The notes: a model not told the origin generated them from the sequence alone. 64,000 bases of DNA from Neobacillus mesonae (GCA_023715865.1 JAMBOW010000002.1:372001-436000); one strand, 5' to 3'; numbered from the stretch's first letter, positions 16,861 through 25,197 are shown. Translations and numbers: made by a program.

Positions 16861-17685
16861 TTACATATATGGAATGAGTGCCATGACTAGGCCGAGGAAT
16901 TTCCCTTTTACTTGTTCAGCTGTTTCCATCACTTCATCATGAGAAAGAGGCTGATTAAGAATACCCGCTGCCATATTGGTAATGCAGGAAATCCCGAGCA
17001 CTTCAATTCCGGTATGACGGGCAACAATGACCTCTGCTACGGTAGACATTCCTACGGCATCTGCACCCAGCTTACGAAGCATAACGATCTCAGCAGGGGT
17101 TTCGTAGTTCGGTCCAAGGAGTCCGGCATATACACCTTCCTGAATATTGAAGCCCTGAGCTTCCGCCGTTTCTTTGGCAAGCTTTCTGAGTCTTGCGCTG
17201 TAAGCCTCAGACATATCAGGGAAGCGAACACCAAAGGCAGGCTCATTTGGCCCGACCAGAGGATTACGACCAGTCAAATTCAGATGATCCGAAATAATCA
17301 TCAAGTCACCAGCATTAAACTCCGTATTTACTCCGCCTGCTGCATTCGTTACAAGCATCTTTTTAACGCCCAGTTCCTTCATTACACGGACAGGGAATGC
17401 AGTCACTTCTGGTCCGTATCCTTCATACATATGGAATCTGCCCTTCATCATCACGACAGGGCGGCCCTGAATATTTCCGATCAGCAGTTCACCCACATGA
17501 CCTTCTACTGTAGAAATCGGAAAATGAGGAATGTCGCCATAAGGGATGGCAGCCGCGTCTTCAATCAGATCTGCCAAAATACCGAGACCCGAACCCAGAA
17601 TCAAGCCGATTTCGGGCTTCACGTTTGTCTTCTCTTGAATGAAAGCTGCTGCTTCCTGAACCATGCTTTGAGTTAATAATTTCAT
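16861..17685 (-). CDS. punA: Purine-nucleoside phosphorylase, canonical 6-oxopurine type
   Basis: This trimeric PNP degrades inosine and guanosine nucleosides. LILGSGLGILAD is the phosphate-binding loop. GPNYETPAE carries the Glu (E195) and CITNMAAG the Asn (N237) that recognise 6-oxopurines, as in B. subtilis PupG and human PNP. The length of 274 residues is standard. It lies 42 bases downstream of drm and 24 bases upstream of its paralogue, so the pair is co-transcribed. Confidence 0.95.
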   Translation of the reverse strand: MKLLTQSMVQEAAAFIQEKTNVKPEIGLILGSGLGILADLIEDAAAIPYGDIPHFPISTVEGHVGELLIGNIQGRPVVMMKGRFHMYEGYGPEVTAFPVRVMKELGVKKMLVTNAAGGVNTEFNAGDLMIISDHLNLTGRNPLVGPNEPAFGVRFPDMSEAYSARLRKLAKETAEAQGFNIQEGVYAGLLGPNYETPAEIVMLRKLGADAVGMSTVAEVIVARHTGIEVLGISCITNMAAGILNQPLSHDEVMETAEQVKGKFLGLVMALIPYM

Positions 17686-17727
17686 TATTCGTTAATACCC
17701 CTTTGTGCTTAAGTTTCTCGTAATTCC

Positions 17728-18921
17728 TTATAATAGCTGCTTCAAAAAGCTTGATCCATGAAGCGGAGCCGTTGCTCCAAAATTGTCAGCAATCGTAGCG
17801 CCAAGGTCGGAGTAGGTTTCCCGCACACCAATTGTATCCCCAGGCTGCTTAAGCGATGGACTGTAGATAAGAACAGGCACATATTCACGCGTATGATCTG
17901 TTCCGCTGTGAACCGGATCATTACCATGATCCGCTGAGATAATAAGCAAATCATCTTCTCCGATACGTTCCATAATCTTAGGAAGCTCACGGTCGAACAC
18001 TTCCAGTGCCCCCGCATAACCTTCAGGGTCTCTGCGATGTCCATAAAGGGAATCAAAATCAACCAGATTGGTAAACAATAATCCGTTAAAATCCTTGCCT
18101 AATTGTTCGATTGTTACCTCAATCCCATGCTCATTGCTTTTTGTCGGATAGGCCTCTGTTACACCTTCACCGTCGAAAATATCGTTAATCTTTCCGACAG
18201 CAATGACATCATGACCAGAACTTTGCAGCGCATTCATAACTGTAGGCTCTGGAGGCTTAACTGCGTAGTCATGGCGGTTCGGTGTACGTGTGAAGGCTCC
18301 TGGTGTACCGACATAAGGGCGTGCAATGACACGGCCGACCGAATGCTCTGGAGCAAGAGTCAGCTTGCGTGCAATTTTACAAGCTTTATACAACTCCTCT
18401 AAAGGAATGATTTCTTCATGAGCTGCAATTTGGAAGACACTGTCCGCTGAAGTGTATACAATCCAGGCTCCTGTCTTCATTTGTTCTTCCCCGTATTCCT
18501 CAAGAACCTCAGTACCCGAAGCCGGTTTGTTACAAATGACCTTACGGCCGGTCTGCTTCTCAAATTCGGTAATCAAGTCTTGTGGAAAACCATCAGGATA
18601 TGTATTAAAAGGAGTCTCGATCTTCAGCCCCATCAGCTCCCAATGGCCTGTCATCGTATCCTTTCCTGCAGAAACTTCCTTCATTTTGCCGTAGTATGCT
18701 TCCGGTTTATCCACGGGTTCAAGCGGAGGAATAGAAGCAATATTCCCAAGCCCTAATTTTTGCATATTGGGAAGCTTAACACCGGGTACTCGCTCGAGAA
18801 TATGGCCCAGCGTATGTGCACCCTCATCTCCAAACTTAGCAGCATCAGGAAGCTCTCCGATACCGACACTGTCAAGTACAATAAAGCATATGCGTTTAAA
18901 ACTCTGTTCATTGTTTGTCAT
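17728..18921 (-). CDS. deoB: Phosphopentomutase
   Basis: DeoB (Drm) converts (deoxy)ribose-1-phosphate from the phosphorylases to the 5-phosphate, feeding central metabolism. It belongs to the alkaline phosphatase superfamily: [17 protein letters not shown] holds a metal Asp and [10 protein letters not shown] the phosphorylated Thr. Further metal ligands sit in [14 protein letters not shown] and ISADHGNDP. An open TTG at 18951 lacks a ribosome site, so the ATG at 18919-18921 after AAGGGG is preferred and gives 397 residues. It forms an operon with xerD upstream and the PNPs downstream. Confidence 0.96.
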   Translation of the reverse strand: MTNNEQSFKRICFIVLDSVGIGELPDAAKFGDEGAHTLGHILERVPGVKLPNMQKLGLGNIASIPPLEPVDKPEAYYGKMKEVSAGKDTMTGHWELMGLKIETPFNTYPDGFPQDLITEFEKQTGRKVICNKPASGTEVLEEYGEEQMKTGAWIVYTSADSVFQIAAHEEIIPLEELYKACKIARKLTLAPEHSVGRVIARPYVGTPGAFTRTPNRHDYAVKPPEPTVMNALQSSGHDVIAVGKINDIFDGEGVTEAYPTKSNEHGIEVTIEQLGKDFNGLLFTNLVDFDSLYGHRRDPEGYAGALEVFDRELPKIMERIGEDDLLIISADHGNDPVHSGTDHTREYVPVLIYSPSLKQPGDTIGVRETYSDLGATIADNFGATAPLHGSSFLKQLL

Positions 18922-18969
18922 GAAGTAAATAATACCCCTTCCTGTATCCAATACTAGTATGTCACAAAC

Positions 18970-19863
18970 TTATGCCCTGGGATGATAGTGGTCATATACG
19001 TCCTTCATATTTCGCTTAACCACATGACTGTACATCTGGGTCGTTGAAATATCTGCATGTCCCATCATTTCCTGAACAGACCTTAAGTCTGCCCCATTTT
19101 CAAGCAAATGGGCGGCAAAGGAATGTCTAAGCGTATGCGGCGTAATGCTGCCTTCTGAAAGTCCGGCGCCTACGGCATACTTTTTAATCATTTTCCAAAT
19201 GCCCTGTCTGGTGAGCCTGCAACCATTCGTATTTACGAACAAGGCTTCTTCTGAATGATTTGACCTTAGCAATTCACTGCGGGCTTTGGCCACATACTCC
19301 GTGGTTGCTTGTGCAGCAATCCCCGTTATGGGGACCACGCGCTCTTTTGCGCTGTCTCTGCCTGTACGTAAATACTTCAGCTGAGGATTCAAATCTGAAA
19401 CATTGAGATGTACCAGTTCAGACACTTTTATGCCTGTTGCGTAAAGCAGTTCCAGCATAGCTTTATCTCTTAAACCAGCTGGCGTTGACGTCTCCGGCAT
19501 AGCAAGCAGCTTGTCCACTTCAGCAATGGACAATATTTTTGGCGGAGATTTTTCTAATTTGGGTGCATCCAAATGATACGTAGGATCTTTTTGGACAATT
19601 CCCCGATACATTAAATAGTGGAAAAATGAACGGATGGATACCACATTCCGTGCAATCGTAGAAGCCGCCTTTTTCTGGTTTTTAAGAAATCCCAAATAAA
19701 GGACGATCTGATTTCGTGTTACATCCTCCGGCTGTGTAATCTGTTCATTATCCATATACCCAATAAATTGTTCTATATCACGTTTGTAAGATTCCAGTGT
19801 ACTTACGGAAGAGCCTTTATCCTCCTGCAAGTAATTCATGTAAGGCTGCACATAATTCCTCAT
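18970..19863 (-). CDS. xerD: Tyrosine recombinase XerD (atypical catalytic motif)
   Basis: XerD, with XerC/CodV, resolves chromosome dimers at dif. It has an N-terminal SAM-like DNA-binding domain (residues 1-100) and a C-terminal catalytic domain. Seen catalytic residues are Lys173 (AKER), His243 and Arg246 (HTLRHSF), His269 (GHADIS) and Tyr278 (QMYSH). The first catalytic Arg, normally in ATGLRVSEL, is Lys146 here (ATGIKVSEL, codon AAA). Length (297) and the yqzK-xerD-drm context match B. subtilis RipX. The GxGxKER hairpin is also unusual (TGRDSAKER). Identity is firm; full activity is open to question. Confidence 0.93.
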   Translation of the reverse strand: MRNYVQPYMNYLQEDKGSSVSTLESYKRDIEQFIGYMDNEQITQPEDVTRNQIVLYLGFLKNQKKAASTIARNVVSIRSFFHYLMYRGIVQKDPTYHLDAPKLEKSPPKILSIAEVDKLLAMPETSTPAGLRDKAMLELLYATGIKVSELVHLNVSDLNPQLKYLRTGRDSAKERVVPITGIAAQATTEYVAKARSELLRSNHSEEALFVNTNGCRLTRQGIWKMIKKYAVGAGLSEGSITPHTLRHSFAAHLLENGADLRSVQEMMGHADISTTQMYSHVVKRNMKDVYDHYHPRA

Positions 19864-19927
19864 CGGTACATTACAGCTCCCTTACTATAAATTTTCATTA
19901 TGACAAAAGTAAATCAGTCATTATTCA

Positions 19928-20170
19928 CTATTCACCATACCAGTAATAGAAGCGCAGCCGTTCGATGATGTTCGTCTTCTTGAGCTCAAGCCCCGTTCCC
20001 TGCTCGGGATGGAAAACTTTGAGTGCATTGCCCTCTGGAATTTTGTAATGATCTACGGGTGTAATCCATGTAGAAAATAGATTGAACACATTATAAAACA
20101 TGTAAACGAGTGCAGCAAATACGATAAGAAACCGAACTAATCGAAGCATTTTGCGGACTGAAATAATCAT
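19928..20170 (-). CDS. yqzK: YqzK-family (DUF4227) membrane protein
   Basis: This is an 80-residue protein with one membrane helix (LVRFLIVFAALVYMFYNVF) and a short outside tail rich in charged residues (PEGNALKVFHPEQG). Its position between fur and xerD and its size match B. subtilis YqzK, whose function is unknown. An ATG at 20194 lacks a good ribosome site, so the ATG at 20168-20170, six bases from GGGAGG, is preferred. It is probably co-transcribed with xerD, 64 bases downstream. Confidence 0.8.
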   Translation of the reverse strand: MIISVRKMLRLVRFLIVFAALVYMFYNVFNLFSTWITPVDHYKIPEGNALKVFHPEQGTGLELKKTNIIERLRFYYWYGE

Positions 20171-20397
20171 GCAAACCCTCCCGCCTTTCACCAAGAGTCT
20201 TGTCCTCTACATGTATCCATAGTCTTCCCAGCATACGCCTTTGCTATGTCTAGGCTATGAAATGATCTAGAGGTTTATGACCCTTATTGATGACCTACGA
20301 GAATCCTGCGAAATACCTAACTCTATCTTACCTAACGCTAACCTAAATGTATATCATTTGCACACAGGCAGCGAAGGAGAAATGTGAAAACAACGCT

Positions 20398-20434
20398 AAA
20401 AAGCTCCCCCGAACAAAAGCCGGTGAGAGCTTGT
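20398..20434 (-). terminator. Terminator downstream of fur
   Basis: Minus-strand AAGCTCTCACCGG and CGGGGGAGCTT can pair around a TTTTG-rich loop, followed by TTTTAG. The 284-base gap between yqzK and fur otherwise shows nothing I can support as a gene. Confidence 0.7.
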
Positions 20435-20454
20435 CTGATCTGCTAGTCATTATA

Positions 20455-20916
20455 TTATTGATTAGGCTTTTGATCGTTTTTGTCTTTGCAGCGGAAACAA
20501 ATTCCCTGAAAATCAAGCCTATGGTCGAGAACTGTAAAGTTAAACTCACGTTCCAAGCGTTCTTCAAGTGGTCCGAGCCAGTCCTCACGTATCTCATCCA
20601 TACTGCCGCATTGAACGCATATCAAATGGTGATGATGATGCTTGTTCGTATCACCGCGCAAGTCATAACGCGCTACGCCGTCACCAAAATTAATCTTCTC
20701 AACGACATGCAGCTCATTTAGCAGCTCAAGGGTTCGATATACGGTAGCAAGACCGATTTCGGGAGCTTTTTCCTTGACGAGCATAAACACATCTTCTGCG
20801 CTCAAGTGATCTTCTTCATTCTCTAACAAAACTCTTACCGTGGCTTCCCGCTGGGGCGTTAATTTGTAGCCTTGGGATTGTAATTGCTGCTTTATTTTCT
20901 CGATTCGTGCTTCCAT
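20455..20916 (-). CDS. fur: Ferric uptake regulator family repressor
   Basis: This is a Fur-family metalloregulator: an N-terminal winged helix (LTPQREATVRVLLENEEDHLSAEDVF) and a C-terminal dimerisation and metal domain. The HHHHHLICVQCG and GICFRCKDK segments give the sensing His cluster and the two CxxC structural zinc pairs. LATVYRTLELL is the DNA-recognition helix. The neighbourhood (yqzK, spoIIM) is that of B. subtilis fur, which favours Fur over PerR or Zur. A strong SigA promoter precedes it. Confidence 0.93.
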   Translation of the reverse strand: MEARIEKIKQQLQSQGYKLTPQREATVRVLLENEEDHLSAEDVFMLVKEKAPEIGLATVYRTLELLNELHVVEKINFGDGVARYDLRGDTNKHHHHHLICVQCGSMDEIREDWLGPLEERLEREFNFTVLDHRLDFQGICFRCKDKNDQKPNQ

Positions 20917-20970
20917 CTTCTCCCTCCCCCTAGGAAATCACTGCATCATGATCGAAAACTCACTTGTATT

Positions 20971-21000
20971 ATTATAGGGTCTCATCTTTGATAAAGTCAA
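20971..21000 (-). promoter_or_regulatory. Strong SigA promoter of fur
   Basis: Minus-strand TTGACT (20995-21000) and a perfect TATAAT (20971-20976) are 18 bases apart, about 55 bases before the fur start. I see no clear Fur box in it. Confidence 0.75.
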
Positions 21001-21043
21001 CTATATCAAGCGATGAGGTGAGAGAGCTGTTTAACATATCACA

Positions 21044-21661
21044 TTAGACGAATAATGGTGTGACCCATTGCATAAGCCTTGGCGTCACCCAAGTCTCCAA
21101 AGAGGCAATGGCGAGCATTAATCCGGCCATAGCAACCGTAAGTCCGATATAGCTTGTAAGCGGCCGCCTCACTCCCCGATTCCTCTGCATGAAGAACCTG
21201 CTCTTAATCATATGAAGCGAAAAGGTAATTGCGGCCACACTGCATATGAGAAGAACTGGAATAATAAACAGGTTGTGCGGAGCAACCGAAACCATCGCAA
21301 GCAGCAGCCCCTTCCATGAATATTGTCCTACCAGATACCCGACCGTAAATCCGATAAGTACTCCCTTTAAGAAATCAAGAATCAGAATGCCCGGAAGCCC
21401 GATGACGGACAAGCCTAATATCCAAATGAGACCTACCCATTTTAAATGAAGAAATGCAATATCCAAATAAGTTGCGCCTGCGTGATTTCCTTGATCAATT
21501 GTGACAAAAAAGTTATCCAAATAACCAGCCAAATCTTGCTGCTGATCAAGGGTAAGGGCTCCAACCATTAACGCACCGAAAATGACTCCAACCAAAAATA
21601 GAACAGCGACAAATACATAGAGCGGAGTTTGGTCTCTGAAGGTATGTTTGAGAAATGACAT
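21044..21661 (-). CDS. spoIIM: Stage II sporulation protein M
   Basis: SpoIIM is the membrane subunit of the SpoIIDMP peptidoglycan-remodelling machine that drives engulfment. About five hydrophobic segments span the 205 residues (LYVFVAVLFLVGVIFGALMV; VGLIWILGLSVIGLPGIL; LLLAMVSVAPHNLFIIPVLL and others). The SVAPHNLFIIP motif is typical. An ATG at 21697 has no ribosome site, so the ATG at 21659-21661 is used, after AAAGGGG at a slightly long spacing. A SigE-type promoter just upstream is consistent with mother-cell expression. Confidence 0.93.
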   Translation of the reverse strand: MSFLKHTFRDQTPLYVFVAVLFLVGVIFGALMVGALTLDQQQDLAGYLDNFFVTIDQGNHAGATYLDIAFLHLKWVGLIWILGLSVIGLPGILILDFLKGVLIGFTVGYLVGQYSWKGLLLAMVSVAPHNLFIIPVLLICSVAAITFSLHMIKSRFFMQRNRGVRRPLTSYIGLTVAMAGLMLAIASLETWVTPRLMQWVTPLFV

Positions 21662-21697
21662 GATGACCGGTTCGTCCCCTTTCTGATTACTTACCAT

Positions 21698-21726
21698 ACT
21701 CTATGAACTTGTCTGCTATTCTATGA
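21698..21726 (-). promoter_or_regulatory. SigE-type promoter candidate of spoIIM
   Basis: Minus-strand TCATAGA (21720-21726) and CATAGAGT (21698-21705) are 14 bases apart, close to the SigE pattern KMATATT, 13-15 bases, CATACANT. The two elements are imperfect, but spoIIM is a known SigE gene. Confidence 0.45.
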
Positions 21727-21739
21727 CTCTTGAAGCAGC

Positions 21740-22945
21740 CTATAGAGAAACCTTTCCATAAGTACCGCCCCCGCCTGCCGACAGGCCGAGCTCCCCATTT
21801 CGCGCCATTACAATAAGTCTAGCCAGCTCATCGCCTACGATATGTGACAGATCCTTCTCGGACGCATGGTGCAGAATAGCCATTTCGGTACCAAAAGCCT
21901 CAAGCAGCATTCTAAGCTTTACCTTTCCCAGTCCGGGAATAAATTCAAGCGGCACCTGGTAGCGATAATCCGGTCTTAGTCCAGACACCAGCGGAGTTTC
22001 TCGATCGGAAATCGATATGATGCGGTCAAGCACGCCGCGAATTAGTTTTGTACTTCCACAAAAAGGGCATCTTTCACCTGATATTTGCTCCTCATCAATA
22101 ATGCTGTTGCACAACGCGCAATACGTTCGATGATATTTTCCAAGCCGAGGATTGAGTCCATAATTCGCTTTGATTCTACGTCCTTCGCGGCCTTGCAGAG
22201 CCAGCAAAAATTCATCAAATGAAGGCTCCGCAATATACAGCTCATTATATTCCCGGCCGATCTTAGCTAGAGAATGGGCATCGGAGTTGGTCAAGAACGG
22301 ATAACGATCCAGCTCACTTATAAAAGACGCCATTTCGGTATCTGCACTTAGTCCCAGCTCAACACCGGTAATCAAGCTTAAATCAAGAATTTCATCCATT
22401 CGATGCGTGCTGCTTCCGTAGATTCCCTTGTGAGGCGTAAAAATATGAGCAGGAATGAACAGGCCTCCCCTGGATGTGATCTCTCGCTGTAATTCAATTG
22501 CAGGAACATACACACGCTGAGAGCTGAGATTGACATTTTTCATATAGCGGGAAAGGTAGCCCGTGAAAGACTCCATCTCTTCAAGTGTTCTAAAATAAGC
22601 GAGTAGATGAAACTCCTTCCGTCCAGGCTCTCTTACCTCCAGCTCTGTCCCGAGTAAAATCACTGTATCCTTATATGCGATTCCTCCGCCGTCCACTTCC
22701 TTCATTTCCCCGGAAGAAAGTGCCTCCTTAATATCACGTTGTACTACCGGAGCATGCGCGTCTATGATTCCAATTAGACCGATGCCTTTGCGTTCCGAAG
22801 TCTCTTTAGCAATATTAACAAACGTCAGATCACGGCTGCCGCTTATTTTAACCGCTTCTCCCCGATTGGTTCTCCCAATATGAATATGCAGATCTGCAAA
22901 GTGAGTCGACAATGTTGGAGATGGGTTTACATTCGCCTGTTTCAT
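21740..22945 (-). CDS. Endonuclease Q family DNA-repair nuclease (YqxK-like)
   Basis: The protein combines a PHP phosphoesterase domain (FADLHIHIGRT at residues ~16-26, PAHIFTPHKGIYGSS, LTNSDAHSL), a C4 zinc finger (CALC and CPFC, around 285-305) and a C-terminal helix-hairpin-helix (FIPGLGKVKLRMLLEAFG). This is the architecture of Endonuclease Q, which nicks DNA 5' of deaminated bases and abasic sites, and of B. subtilis YqxK at the same locus. Length is 401 residues. It is followed by spoIIM and preceded by nudF with a 3-base gap, so nucleotide and DNA damage functions share a transcript. Confidence 0.88.
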   Translation of the reverse strand: MKQANVNPSPTLSTHFADLHIHIGRTNRGEAVKISGSRDLTFVNIAKETSERKGIGLIGIIDAHAPVVQRDIKEALSSGEMKEVDGGGIAYKDTVILLGTELEVREPGRKEFHLLAYFRTLEEMESFTGYLSRYMKNVNLSSQRVYVPAIELQREITSRGGLFIPAHIFTPHKGIYGSSTHRMDEILDLSLITGVELGLSADTEMASFISELDRYPFLTNSDAHSLAKIGREYNELYIAEPSFDEFLLALQGREGRRIKANYGLNPRLGKYHRTYCALCNSIIDEEQISGERCPFCGSTKLIRGVLDRIISISDRETPLVSGLRPDYRYQVPLEFIPGLGKVKLRMLLEAFGTEMAILHHASEKDLSHIVGDELARLIVMARNGELGLSAGGGGTYGKVSL

Positions 22946-22948
22946 TAC

Positions 22949-23530
22949 TTAAATCTTCCCTGTCAATTGATACAAATGCCAAGCATAAACGGCCATTACG
23001 GTTTTGGCATCGCTGATGCGTCCTTCGCGAATCAATTCATAAGCCTCATCCAGCGTCACCTCAAACACTTCCAAAAACTCATCCTCATCCGGTTCCATAC
23101 TGCCAGCCACGAGATCTTCAGCGACAAATAAGTAAATGAGTTCATCTGCAAAGCCAGGCGATGTATAAAAGGCCGGAAGCGGTTTAAGAGAAGGAGCATG
23201 ATATCCGGTTTCTTCTCTCAGCTCTCTTTGTGCAGCTTCTAAAGGATCCTCACCTGGATCGAGCTTCCCTGCCGGGATTTCCACCTGGGTTCTGCCCAAA
23301 GCCTGTCTGTACTGATCGACCACGAGTATTTTATCTCCCTTTAGAGCAAGCACGGCTACTGCACCTGGGTGTTTGATGATTTCACGAGTTCCGGTCTGTC
23401 CGTTCGGCAGCTTTACGGTATCAACCTGCAGCGAGATAATTTTACCGTCAAAGATGGACTTGCTTGAGACGGTTTCCTCGACAAGTGCAGGATTGGATTC
23501 TGGATGTTTAATATACGGATTACTATTCAA
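22949..23530 (-). CDS. nudF: ADP-ribose pyrophosphatase (Nudix hydrolase)
   Basis: NudF hydrolyses ADP-ribose to AMP and ribose-5-phosphate. The Nudix box is complete: GKLDPGEDPLEAAQRELREE followed by TGY. VDQYRQALGRTQVEIPAGKL upstream of it is typical of ADP-ribose pyrophosphatases, and the length (193) fits. An AGGAGG-like site lies before the ATG. It is operonic with the EndoQ gene and divergent from the mciZ-like gene. Confidence 0.94.
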   Translation of the reverse strand: MNSNPYIKHPESNPALVEETVSSKSIFDGKIISLQVDTVKLPNGQTGTREIIKHPGAVAVLALKGDKILVVDQYRQALGRTQVEIPAGKLDPGEDPLEAAQRELREETGYHAPSLKPLPAFYTSPGFADELIYLFVAEDLVAGSMEPDEDEFLEVFEVTLDEAYELIREGRISDAKTVMAVYAWHLYQLTGKI

Positions 23531-23558
23531 AGAAATTACCTCCTATAAATGATAATGT

Positions 23559-23587
23559 GTATAGTTTAGCGATCATGGGCATACGGT
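23559..23587 (+). promoter_or_regulatory. SigE-type promoter of the mciZ-like gene
   Basis: GTATAGT (23559-23565), 14 bases, CATACGGT (23580-23587) resembles the SigE consensus. The -10 matches all but one fixed position. Transcription would begin about 30 bases before the ATG. B. subtilis mciZ is controlled by SigE, which supports both calls. Confidence 0.55.
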
Positions 23588-23621
23588 GTAATATGAATCT
23601 TCACTATAAGGAGTGGCCCAG

Positions 23622-23795
23622 ATGAGGAGTTATAAAACAAATCATGCCCTGTTTTTCGTTGGACAAGCTGATCAAATCAAGTCAACCCTCAGTCAATGGA
23701 TATCGGACTACGGTCCTGATACTACAATTAAAGACCTGATCAAAAGTGGACAAGCCGTGTCCCCGTTTATACGCAAAATAAAAAAGCAGCTTTAG
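23622..23795 (+). CDS. mciZ: MciZ-like Z-ring formation inhibitor
   Basis: This small protein of 57 residues contains ALFFVGQADQIKSTLSQW and DTTIKDLIKS, which align with the VLVGKAWEIRAKLKEY and VKDWISK segments of the 40-residue B. subtilis MciZ. MciZ caps FtsZ filaments in the mother cell and blocks cytokinesis during sporulation. The gene is next to nudF as in B. subtilis. AAGGAG lies eight bases before the ATG. Here a basic C-terminal extension of ~15 residues (SGQAVSPFIRKIKKQL) is added. Similarity is short, so the call rests on pattern, position and the SigE-type promoter. Confidence 0.68.
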   Translation: MRSYKTNHALFFVGQADQIKSTLSQWISDYGPDTTIKDLIKSGQAVSPFIRKIKKQL

Positions 23796-23816
23796 CCTCA
23801 CTCCTGTGATTATTTT

Positions 23817-23855
23817 CAAAAAGGCCTGGGAGGAGATGCTCTTTCCCAGACCTTG
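23817..23855 (-). terminator. Terminator downstream of the M20 peptidase
   Basis: Minus-strand AAGGTCTGGGA and TCCCAGGCCTT pair with one mismatch and are followed by TTTTTG. It also lies beyond the end of the convergent mciZ-like gene. Confidence 0.75.
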
Positions 23856-23874
23856 ATATATTCCTATATTTCAA

Positions 23875-25002
23875 CTAGCGTTTAGCGGCTTCCTGAACGA
23901 TGGCTACAACAACCTTTGCTGCATCCACTAGACTGCTTACTTTAATTCGCTCATTCGTCGTATGAATATCCTCATAGCCAAGAGCAAGGTTGACGGTCGG
24001 AATGCCGAAGCCGTTAAAAATGTTGGCATCACTGCCGCCGCCTGAAGGGAATGTGGTCGGTGTTAAGCCAAGTCCGGATATTGCAGCTGACGCAAGCTTC
24101 ACCACTTCATCCTGCTCTGTCAGTTTAAACGCAGGATAAGCTACCTCACTTTCAAATACACCGGTAGCTCCATACTCACGACAAGTATTAAGCAAGGATT
24201 CACGCATGTGATCTACCTGCTGTTCTACTTTCTTTTGTACAATGCTTCGAGCTTCCGCCGCGATCTCCGCGTAGTCACATACGACATTTAGCGGGCCCCC
24301 GCCTGAGAAGCTGCCGATGTTCGCTGTCGTTTCATGATCAATGCGTCCAAGCTTCATTGCCGCAATGGATTTGGAGGCCACCTGAATAGCGCTGATTCCG
24401 TCTTCCGGATTCACACCTGCATGTGCTGACTTACCGGTAATCTTCATTTTAATTTGGGCACGCGCAGGTGCAGATACACAAATACCGCCTACTTCTCCCG
24501 TTGAATCCAAAGCAAAACCGAGCTCGGCATCAATCGCATCACGCTCCATGCCTCTTGCCCCGATCAGGCCCGATTCCTCTCCAACCGTAATAACAAATTG
24601 GATTTGACCATGCGGAATGTCATTCTCTTGAATGACACGGATCGCCTCAAGCAGCGCAGCAATCCCAGCCTTATCATCCGATCCAAGTATTGTGGAACCG
24701 TCGCTGCGGATATAACCGTCTTCAGATACAACAGGCTTAATACCCTCTCCAGGAGCTACTGTATCCATATGGCAAGTGAAGAATATTTTTTGCGCTGTCT
24801 CAGCACCTTGAGCCTTCCAAGTCACAATCAGATTTCCCGCCCCGTGTCCAGTACGTTCCTTCGAATTATCCTCTACTACTTCTAAACCCAGCTTATTAAA
24901 TTTATCAGTTAATACTTTAGCGATCGTTTGTTCATTTTTAGTTACGCTATCTACTTGTACCAGTTCTGTAAACTCATTTACGATCCGTTCTTGCTTAATC
25001 AT
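23875..25002 (-). CDS. M20-family metallopeptidase (tripeptidase, PepT/YqjE-like)
   Basis: This is a cytoplasmic di-zinc exopeptidase of family M20B. Metal and catalytic marks are FFTCHMDTVAPG, ILGSDDKAG, VGEESGLIGARG, FALDSTGEVGG and a late His in GYEDIHTTNERI. A lid/dimerisation domain occupies about residues 180-290 (KSAHAGVNPEDG). It most resembles B. subtilis YqjE and is often annotated as tripeptidase T. An ATG at 25000-25002 after AGGGAAG is preferred to the longer open frame from 25071. The exact substrate cannot be fixed. Confidence 0.88.
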   Translation of the reverse strand: MIKQERIVNEFTELVQVDSVTKNEQTIAKVLTDKFNKLGLEVVEDNSKERTGHGAGNLIVTWKAQGAETAQKIFFTCHMDTVAPGEGIKPVVSEDGYIRSDGSTILGSDDKAGIAALLEAIRVIQENDIPHGQIQFVITVGEESGLIGARGMERDAIDAELGFALDSTGEVGGICVSAPARAQIKMKITGKSAHAGVNPEDGISAIQVASKSIAAMKLGRIDHETTANIGSFSGGGPLNVVCDYAEIAAEARSIVQKKVEQQVDHMRESLLNTCREYGATGVFESEVAYPAFKLTEQDEVVKLASAAISGLGLTPTTFPSGGGSDANIFNGFGIPTVNLALGYEDIHTTNERIKVSSLVDAAKVVVAIVQEAAKR

Positions 25003-25095
25003 GGATATCTTCCCTTCATCAGTTACTTTCACATCTAGTGCAGATACGTTACAATAGAACTTATTATACATCCCCCGGATAAAAGGAGCTTACTC

Positions 25096-25197
25096 ATGCA
25101 GCAGAAAAAATGGTTTAAAATAATCATCTATCTTATGCTTATTGCCATGATCGCATCTACTCTGCTTATCGTTATTGAGCCGCTGTTATATGGCTAA
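25096..25197 (+). CDS. prli42: Prli42-like stressosome-associated membrane microprotein
   Basis: A 33-residue open frame, MQQKKWFKIIIYLMLIAMIA followed by STLLIVIEPLLYG, has a basic N terminus and one membrane helix, the form of Listeria Prli42, a membrane anchor for the stressosome proteins. AAAGGAGC lies about nine bases before the ATG and a strong terminator follows, so it looks like a real, single-gene unit divergent from the M20 peptidase. No stressosome genes (rsbR, rsbS, rsbT) are in the window. Confidence 0.72.
   Translation: MQQKKWFKIIIYLMLIAMIASTLLIVIEPLLYG

Noticed and set aside
16912..17676. Plus-strand open frame of 254 codons opposite the canonical PNP gene
   Set aside because: Fully antisense to a conserved enzyme, no ribosome site, composition unlike real proteins.
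20171..20454. Hidden small gene in the yqzK-fur gap
   Set aside because: No start with a ribosome site; the content is explained by the fur terminator and AT-rich spacer.
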